The position numbers and the translations under genes are program-made. From the NCBI GenBank assembly GCA_025774205.1, contig JALGWK010000015.1:1-20630 (forward strand): DNA of 20,630 nucleotides, in the 5' to 3' direction. The stretch's first letter is position 1; each line of letters starts with the position of its first letter. This stretch comes from a bacterium (lineage in GTDB: Bacteria; Blakebacterota; Blakebacteria; Blakebacterales; Blakebacteraceae). Shown in pieces: positions 15,477 through 20,630 of this stretch. A model generated the notes under the pieces. That model ran no database searches, had not been told where the DNA came from, and saw only the letters and a program-made list of their open reading frames with translations.

Positions 15477-16025
15477 TCAATCCGATGCCGGCGCCACGAT
15501 CGTGACCAGACTCTCACCCTTGTCGACCACCGCGCCTTCGGTCACCAGGACCGACTCCACGATGCCTCCGTGGGGCGAGGTGATCTCGTTCTCCATCTTC
15601 ATAGATTCCACGATCGCGATCCCGTCACCGGGTGATACTTCCTCTCCCACCGAGACCTGGATCGAGAGGACGAGACCAGGCATCGGGGCGACCACATCCG
15701 CCGGTCCCCGACTTCCCGAGGTAAGGGCTATATCCTGTTTCAGGCGGTGAAAACGCGCCTCCTCCACCTCTGCCAGGTATTGTCGACCTCGAACCGCTGC
15801 CTGTATCCCCTGCCCGTCCCGGTAGAGCCAGACCGGTTCGATACGGTTCCCGACCGTGACATGGTAAAGGTTCCCGTGGACCCGGCAGAGACTCACGCGG
15901 ATCTCTTCCAAACCATCGTCTCCATCCGCGCGGGAAAGGAGGTACCCGTTATCTTCCCGTGATCGGTCAAGCGAGAACTCCCAGGTCTTCCCGGCCAGGG
16001 TGACGGCCCAGGTTATCTTTGCCAT
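15477..16025 (-). CDS. Biotin-carboxyl-carrier subunit of acyl-CoA carboxylase
   Basis: Carries the biotin that shuttles carboxyl groups between the biotin carboxylase and the carboxyltransferase. The 182-residue product ends in a biotinyl domain (about 108-180) with the VESMKMENE motif; Lys143 is the biotinylation site. Residues 1-95 are beta-rich and resemble the linker/BT region of propionyl-CoA carboxylase alpha chains, so this gene plus the preceding one look like a split PccA. ATG at 16025 is chosen because GGGGAGGGGGG stands 7 nt upstream; a GTG at 16055 is in frame but lacks this support. It overlaps the carboxylase gene by 13 nt. It is the last gene before the leader region. Confidence 0.92.
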   Translation of the reverse strand: MAKITWAVTLAGKTWEFSLDRSREDNGYLLSRADGDDGLEEIRVSLCRVHGNLYHVTVGNRIEPVWLYRDGQGIQAAVRGRQYLAEVEEARFHRLKQDIALTSGSRGPADVVAPMPGLVLSIQVSVGEEVSPGDGIAIVESMKMENEITSPHGGIVESVLVTEGAVVDKGESLVTIVAPASD

Positions 16026-17551
16026 CGCCAGTCCCCCCTCCCCTTCACGACCCACGGGCTCATGGTCGGTTCTGTCCCGGGCGGTTCATCGCCGACGAGT
16101 CCGCCCTCTGCTGCGGTCCGGAACAGGGCCGCCGCGACGGCGGCGAGGAAAGCGTCCCGATCCCCGGCATCATCCTCTCTCCCACTCCGGTCCTCCTGCA
16201 TCCGGGAGACGATCGTGGTATCGTATGTTCCCGACCGGAATGACTCCTCCCTCAGCACCTCTCCGAGGAACGGGATGATGGTGGTGACACCGGCGATCCG
16301 GTACTCGTCGAGGGCCCGCAGCAGTCGATCGATGGCGCGCTGCCGGTCGGGAGCCCAGGAGATCAGTTTGGCGATCAGCGAGTCATAGAAGAGCGTGACC
16401 TCGCTGCCGGCCGTCACCCCCGAGTCATGCCGGATACCGGGACCGGCGGCAGGCTCGAGGAAGGTGATCGTGCCGGGGGACGGGAAGAAGCTGTTTTCCG
16501 GATCCTCGGCGTAGATTCGGAGTTCGATGGCATGCCCCTCCGGTCGGATCTCCTCCTGGGTCAGGTCGAGTGGTCTGCCCGCGGCGACGATCAGCTGATC
16601 ATGGACCAGGTCCCGGCCGGTGACCATCTCGGTGACCGGGTGTTCCACCTGGAGCCGGGCATTCACCTCGAGGAAATAGAACCGGTCATCCTCAAAGAGG
16701 AACTCCGCCGTTCCCGCCCCGACATAGCCCGAGGCCCGCGCTATCGCCGTTGCCGCGTCACCAATCTTCTGCCGCGTTTCCGCGGTCAGGGCCGGGCTCG
16801 GCGATTCCTCGACGATCTTCTGATGGCGACGCTGCACACTGCATTCCCGTTCCCCCAGCCAGAGGCAGGTGCCGTGGGAGTCCGCCATGATCTGGATCTC
16901 TATATGTCGCGGCCTGGTGATGTACTTCTCGATGAAGATCGAATCATTCCCGAAGGATGAAGCTGCCTCCGAGGCGGCCATCCGGAACGCGGCCTCCAGG
17001 TCATCAGCCGCCTCCACCACCCGCATCCCCTTCCCGCCGCCGCCGGCGGCAGCCTTGAGCAGGATGGGATATCCGATCTCGGCCGCTGCCGAGATCGCCT
17101 CTTCGGTGGAAGTGACCGGGTCCGGGGTGCCGGGCAGAACCGGCACCCCGTGCTCGACGGCCACCCGGCGGGCCGAAGTCTTGTCACCCAGCAGGCGCAT
17201 CGCCTCCGGCGGGGGACCGATCCAGGTCAGTCCGGCCTCGATGACTGCCTCGGCGAATTCTGCGTTCTCTGCCAGAAATCCGTAACCGGGGTGGATGGCC
17301 TCCGCGCCGCTTTCACGCGCCGCGTCGAGGATCTTCTCCATGACGAGATACGACTCCCTCGCCGGCGGCGGACCGATCAGGTACGCCTCACCGGCGGCGG
17401 CAACGTGCGGGGCCGTCCGGTCCGCCTCGCTGAACACGGCGACAGTATCGATCCCCAGCTCGCGACACGTCCTGAAGACCCGGATGGCGATCTCACCGCG
17501 GTTGGCGACCAGAACCTTCGAGAAGAGTCGTGCAGAAACCACCTGAATCAC
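16013..17551 (-). CDS. Biotin carboxylase subunit of acyl-CoA carboxylase (AccC/PccA type)
   Basis: Uses ATP and bicarbonate to carboxylate carrier-bound biotin. The 512-residue product has the N-terminal KVLVANRGEIAIRVFRT, HPGYGFLAENAEFA, the ATP-grasp glycine loop GGGGKG (170-175), HIEIQI, RECSVQRRHQK (235-245) and FLEVNARLQVEHPVTE (293-308), with the metal-binding Glu/Asn/Arg and catalytic residues in place. It is about 60 residues longer than stand-alone AccC because of a C-terminal extension seen in propionyl- or methylcrotonyl-CoA carboxylase alpha chains. The GTG at 17551 overlaps the upstream TGA (GTGA), but AGGAGG is only 1 nt away; GTG at 17542, with a 10-nt spacing, is an alternative. 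The substrate could be propionyl-CoA or acetyl-CoA. Confidence 0.95.
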   Translation of the reverse strand: MIQVVSARLFSKVLVANRGEIAIRVFRTCRELGIDTVAVFSEADRTAPHVAAAGEAYLIGPPPARESYLVMEKILDAARESGAEAIHPGYGFLAENAEFAEAVIEAGLTWIGPPPEAMRLLGDKTSARRVAVEHGVPVLPGTPDPVTSTEEAISAAAEIGYPILLKAAAGGGGKGMRVVEAADDLEAAFRMAASEAASSFGNDSIFIEKYITRPRHIEIQIMADSHGTCLWLGERECSVQRRHQKIVEESPSPALTAETRQKIGDAATAIARASGYVGAGTAEFLFEDDRFYFLEVNARLQVEHPVTEMVTGRDLVHDQLIVAAGRPLDLTQEEIRPEGHAIELRIYAEDPENSFFPSPGTITFLEPAAGPGIRHDSGVTAGSEVTLFYDSLIAKLISWAPDRQRAIDRLLRALDEYRIAGVTTIIPFLGEVLREESFRSGTYDTTIVSRMQEDRSGREDDAGDRDAFLAAVAAALFRTAAEGGLVGDEPPGTEPTMSPWVVKGRGDWRWQR

Positions 17552-18711
17552 GCCTCCTGTCGGTTGAGCAGCTGTTCGGCGGCATTCGTCGCCACGCCTG
17601 AGACCGCTCCCGTCAGCGACTCGGTCGCTGAGAGGAAACGCAGCACGCTCTCCGGTGAACTGGAGGCCCCCATGAGCCCGACCCGGACGACCTCACCGGC
17701 CAGGGGACCGAGACCGGCTCCGATCTCGATATCGTGCTCCTGCAGCAGCCGACCACGGAATTCCTTCTCATCCACACCGGCCGGCGGCCTGATGGTCGTG
17801 AGCGGATGGAGGCGCCAGGCCTCATCCACGAACGGTTCCCAGCCGACTGCCTGCAGTCCCGCCTGGAGCGCAGCGGCATGGCGGCGATGTCGATCCCACC
17901 TGTTCTCCAGTCCCTCCTCGAGGATCAGCCGCAGACCCTCATGGAGAGCGTAGACCATGTTGATCGGGGCGGTATGGTGGTAGGCCCGTTTCTCACCCCA
18001 GTAGTTCCTGATCATCGTCATGTCGAGGTACCATGAAGCTACCTTGCTGCCGCGGTTCTCCAGTTTTTCGAGCGCCCGTTCCGAGAAGGTCAGGGGAGAG
18101 ACACCGGGCGGGACCGAGAGACATTTCTGCGCCCCCGAGTAGCAGACATCCACCCCCCAATCATCGATCCGGACCGGGACTCCGGCGAGACTGGTTACGC
18201 AGTCGAGCAGGAGCATCGCGCCGTGCTCGTGACAGAGGTCTCCCACTCCTTCGATCGGCTGCATCACACCGGTCGAAGTCTCTCCGTGCACCAGCATCAC
18301 CATGCTGACGGAATTCCTTTTCAGCGCCGCTTCGATCGCCTCGACGGGGATCGGCGTCCCCCAGTCGGCTTCGATCGCTTCAACCTCGGCTCCGGCCCGG
18401 CCGGCCATATCGACCAGGCGGGTTCCGAAAACCCCGTTGACTCCCACGATCACGCGGTCACCCGGCTCCACCAGGTTGTCGACCGCCGCCTCCATGGCGG
18501 CGCTGCCGGTACCCGAAACGGCGATCGTGAAGGGATTGTCGGTCAGGAGGACCGCCCGCAGCATCTCCTGGACCTGGTCCATCACCTCGAGGAAGGCCGG
18601 ATCGAGATGACCGATAGTCGGACTGGAAAGAGCCTCCAGCACCGATGACGGAACATTGCTCGGGCCGGGGCCCATCAGGAGGCGGCTGGGGATTTCGAAC
18701 TTCTGGTTCAT
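17548..18711 (-). CDS. Class V PLP-dependent aminotransferase, alanine/serine-glyoxylate type
   Basis: A fold-type I PLP enzyme that most likely transfers the amino group of alanine or serine to glyoxylate. The 387-residue length is close to characterised alanine-glyoxylate aminotransferases. Landmarks are MGPGPSNV (13-20), SGTGSAAMEAA for the phosphate site (66-76), HGETSTGV (142-149), LLLDCVTS with the PLP-ring Asp170 and SGAQKCLSVPPG with the Schiff-base Lys196. A C-terminal domain ends near VVRVGLMG, also typical. ATG at 18711 has GAGGAG about 7 nt upstream, 25 nt after the M14 gene. The 3' end overlaps the biotin carboxylase start by 4 nt, linking it to the carboxylase genes. The in vivo substrate pair is not determinable. 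Confidence 0.92.
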   Translation of the reverse strand: MNQKFEIPSRLLMGPGPSNVPSSVLEALSSPTIGHLDPAFLEVMDQVQEMLRAVLLTDNPFTIAVSGTGSAAMEAAVDNLVEPGDRVIVGVNGVFGTRLVDMAGRAGAEVEAIEADWGTPIPVEAIEAALKRNSVSMVMLVHGETSTGVMQPIEGVGDLCHEHGAMLLLDCVTSLAGVPVRIDDWGVDVCYSGAQKCLSVPPGVSPLTFSERALEKLENRGSKVASWYLDMTMIRNYWGEKRAYHHTAPINMVYALHEGLRLILEEGLENRWDRHRRHAAALQAGLQAVGWEPFVDEAWRLHPLTTIRPPAGVDEKEFRGRLLQEHDIEIGAGLGPLAGEVVRVGLMGASSSPESVLRFLSATESLTGAVSGVATNAAEQLLNRQEA

Positions 18712-18736
18712 CTCTGTTCTCCTCGGGTAGTGACGC

Positions 18737-20395
18737 TCATCTCCCCGCGACCCGCGTGATCCTCCTGCGCGAGACCGCGGGAACCGTCATCAGCTTCAGA
18801 ACCGGCACATCCCTGCCCCGGTTGAGGGAGCGGTCGAAGTAATTCCAGGTGAAGAGGCTGTCGTCGATCTCCGGTTCCAGCATGGTGAAGACCAGCGCCC
18901 CGAGCGGTTGGGCCGTCGATACCCAGTACCAGCCGGCAGGCACCTCCCGCTCCATATCATGGTAGTCCCCCTGAAGGCTCACGGTCCGGTGTCCCTGGTA
19001 GGGACGCCCGACAGCCAGTGAATCGACCCGGAAGGCTTTTGCGGAGACGTCCAGGGCCGACTCCAGCTGTTCCACCACGATCCCGTGACGGAGGAGGAGT
19101 TCCACCGCCTCCGGATAGGCAACCGGGATGAGATAGCCAGCCGGGAAGGGTCGGGTAGCTACCGGTTTGAAGACCGTGAAGACATCCATCAGGGCTTCCT
19201 CGATCTGGCCGGTGTACACCCTCCTCCGCCTGCCCCCGGCGGGATCGTCCGGAGTTTCGCTCACTTCCCAGGTGACCAGTTCCTTCCCCCGACTCACCAG
19301 TTCGAAGCGCACGCCCAGTTCAGGCGCGTTCTCCGGATCTGTACCCCAGGCTACGACTTCCTGCTGGGCATCATGAATCAATTCGAGGATGGCATCCGCT
19401 CTCTCTCCGGCGAAGGCCACCGTCTCCCTGACGAACCAGTAGGTCGCGCTCAGTCTGGTACGGAAGGGACGGTAGGAGACCGCTTCGCTCAGGATGCTGA
19501 TTACTCCCCGCGTTCCGACGTAGTTCGACGCGTACCGCGGCTGCCAGCCGAAGGTCCGCCAGGTGGTCGGGGGGGTTCCGCCGCCGTGGTTCCCGTAATC
19601 GAAGAGAGCGTGCCCGCGCTCAGCGACCCGGGCCTTGACCTCAGGCAGCAGCACCTGGTTGGTGAAGTCGACCGGTCCCGGCGGAGCGGTCGGGGTCATC
19701 GTCGCGGCGTAGGTGAGGTCATAGCTGTGATGCGAACCGTTGGTGGTGTGAAGATCCATGAAGAGGTGCGGCCGCCAGTTGTTGAGTATGCCATTGAGTG
19801 CGCCCCTCGTTTCGGGGGCTTCCGCCTTGATGTAATCGCGGTTCAGATCGAGCCCCATTCCGTTGTAGCGCAGCCCCACTTCCTCAGGTCCGTCCTGTCC
19901 GCGCCGGTTCCGTTCGACCGGCCCCCACATCTCGTTGCCGTCGGCGTTGTAAATGGGATTGATGAGGAGAATGACACCGTCGAGCAGGTCCCTCGCCTCC
20001 CCCAGCGTGACATCCCTGATGAACATCAGCAGGGCATCCTTCCCCTCCACCTCACCGGCGTGGATGTTCCCCTGCAGGTAGATGATCGGCTTCCCCGAAG
20101 CGTGGGCTTCCGCCGGGGTGGTGACCAGGGGACGGGAGAGGGTCACCAGCGGCATCGCCCGTCCTTCGGTAGTCAGACCGGTCGTGGTCACATCGATATC
20201 AGCCCCGAGCGACTGCATCAGTCCGAGCCATTCCCAGACATCATCAAAGGTGGCCGTCCGCGTGAATTCGGACGCCTCGGCGACCGTCAGCGGCAGGTCC
20301 CCCGTCCGGACCACCGGCTGGGCGTCGGCGACCGAGGGGAGCATGATCAGGGAAGCCAGCAGGAACGCCGGCAGGTTCTGGCACCGTGGATTCAC
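18737..20395 (-). CDS. Secreted M14-family zinc carboxypeptidase
   Basis: The 552-residue product has an N-terminal signal peptide (hydrophobic LPAFLLASLIMLPSVADA, likely cut near residue 25 after ADA), so it is exported to the periplasm or outside. The zinc ligands of M14 are visible as HAGEVEGK (His112, Glu115) and MDLHTTNG (His216). LDLNRDY holds the substrate-binding Asn185/Arg186 pair, and ILSEAVSY holds the likely catalytic Glu304. Residues beyond about 340 form an extra C-terminal region of unknown role, as seen in large bacterial M14 proteins. The start is GTG at 20395 with GGAG 7 nt upstream, 13 nt after the carboxyltransferase stop. It probably trims peptides for nutrition or wall turnover; the substrate is unknown. 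Confidence 0.92.
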   Translation of the reverse strand: MNPRCQNLPAFLLASLIMLPSVADAQPVVRTGDLPLTVAEASEFTRTATFDDVWEWLGLMQSLGADIDVTTTGLTTEGRAMPLVTLSRPLVTTPAEAHASGKPIIYLQGNIHAGEVEGKDALLMFIRDVTLGEARDLLDGVILLINPIYNADGNEMWGPVERNRRGQDGPEEVGLRYNGMGLDLNRDYIKAEAPETRGALNGILNNWRPHLFMDLHTTNGSHHSYDLTYAATMTPTAPPGPVDFTNQVLLPEVKARVAERGHALFDYGNHGGGTPPTTWRTFGWQPRYASNYVGTRGVISILSEAVSYRPFRTRLSATYWFVRETVAFAGERADAILELIHDAQQEVVAWGTDPENAPELGVRFELVSRGKELVTWEVSETPDDPAGGRRRRVYTGQIEEALMDVFTVFKPVATRPFPAGYLIPVAYPEAVELLLRHGIVVEQLESALDVSAKAFRVDSLAVGRPYQGHRTVSLQGDYHDMEREVPAGWYWVSTAQPLGALVFTMLEPEIDDSLFTWNYFDRSLNRGRDVPVLKLMTVPAVSRRRITRVAGR

Positions 20396-20408
20396 AGGAA
20401 TTCTCCAG

Positions 20409-20630
20409 TCAGAGCGGGATGTTGCCGTGCTTCTTCGCCGGATTGCGGTCGACCTTTGTCTCCAGCATTTCCAGCGACTCGATCACCCTTCTCCGGGTTG
20501 TCCGTGGTTCGATAATGTCGTCCAGGTAACCTCGCCTGGCTGCTTCATACGGATTCGCGAATGTTCGTCGATACTCCTCTTCCCTCTCCGCGAGGGCTTT
20601 ATCCGGATCGTCCGCCTCGGCGATCTCTTT
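20409..20630 (-). CDS. Acyl-CoA carboxylase carboxyltransferase subunit, C-terminus only (PccB type)
   Basis: Only the last 73 codons are in the window; the 5' part lies beyond position 20630. The readable end includes YRRTFANPYEAARRGYLDD, IIEPRTTRRRVIESLEML and the hallmark terminus NPAKKHGNIPL, which closely match the C-terminus of propionyl-CoA carboxylase beta chains and methylmalonyl-CoA decarboxylase alpha chains. It transfers carboxyl from biotin to the acyl-CoA. With the biotin carboxylase and carrier genes downstream it supplies the third component of the enzyme. It ends in TGA at 20409-20411. Confidence 0.93.
   Translation of the reverse strand, partial: KEIAEADDPDKALAEREEEYRRTFANPYEAARRGYLDDIIEPRTTRRRVIESLEMLETKVDRNPAKKHGNIPL

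Noticed and set aside
15455-15480. TTGACG as a -35 element at the end of the biotin-carrier gene
   Set aside because: At 17-nt spacing the -10 position reads TCCTGA, a poor match; the TTTTCA/TATAGG pair is better.

Overview
This window is a GC-rich stretch of bacterial chromosome in which every supported gene lies on the minus strand, so it is read from high to low coordinates. It is mostly a conserved translation and RNA-metabolism cluster. In transcription order this runs rimP, nusA, ylxQ-like, infB, ylxP, rbfA, nrnA, truB, ribF, rpsO, pnp, an M16 peptidase, dut, and an ExeA-like ATPase cut by the window edge. I see no tRNA, rRNA, CRISPR array, insertion sequence, phage gene or plus-strand gene. 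The gene order, composition and secreted M14 carboxypeptidase suit a Gram-negative-type bacterium, perhaps an uncultured lineage near Gemmatimonadota or the FCB group. That placement is a guess from general knowledge.

Region 1 (20630 to 15477) holds the C-terminus of an acyl-CoA carboxylase carboxyltransferase (PccB type), a secreted M14 metallocarboxypeptidase, a class V aminotransferase (alanine/serine-glyoxylate type), a biotin carboxylase and a separate biotin-carrier protein. The three carboxylase subunits together would make a propionyl-CoA or acetyl-CoA carboxylase.

Region 2 (15476 to 15187) is the only long gap. It holds a weak sigma70-like promoter candidate, several hairpins and a possible tiny leader ORF, and it probably directs expression of the rimP-nusA-infB operon.

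Region 3 (15186 to 1907) is tightly packed, with stop/start overlaps (GTGA, TAATG) or very short gaps at most junctions. This implies one long co-transcribed and translationally coupled unit: ribosome maturation (RimP, RbfA), transcription elongation (NusA), initiation (IF2), tRNA pseudouridylation (TruB), nano-RNA and mRNA decay (NrnA, PNPase), flavin cofactor synthesis (RibF), ribosomal protein S15 and dUTP removal (Dut).

The oddest place is between nusA and the ylxQ-like gene, where ylxR usually sits. It holds a 42-bp tandem repeat of about eight copies encoding an acidic peptide (AETEVDAETPVEEA). A 5-bp imperfect duplication throws it out of frame, and its start is separated from the nusA frame by a single missing base. 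It looks like a broken or frameshift-dependent acidic tail of NusA. The repeat is also open in a second, strongly basic frame that runs straight into the L7Ae-like gene. The second unusual item is the left-end ExeA-like ATPase, which carries an acidic linker, two zinc ribbons and the start of a possible PH-like domain.
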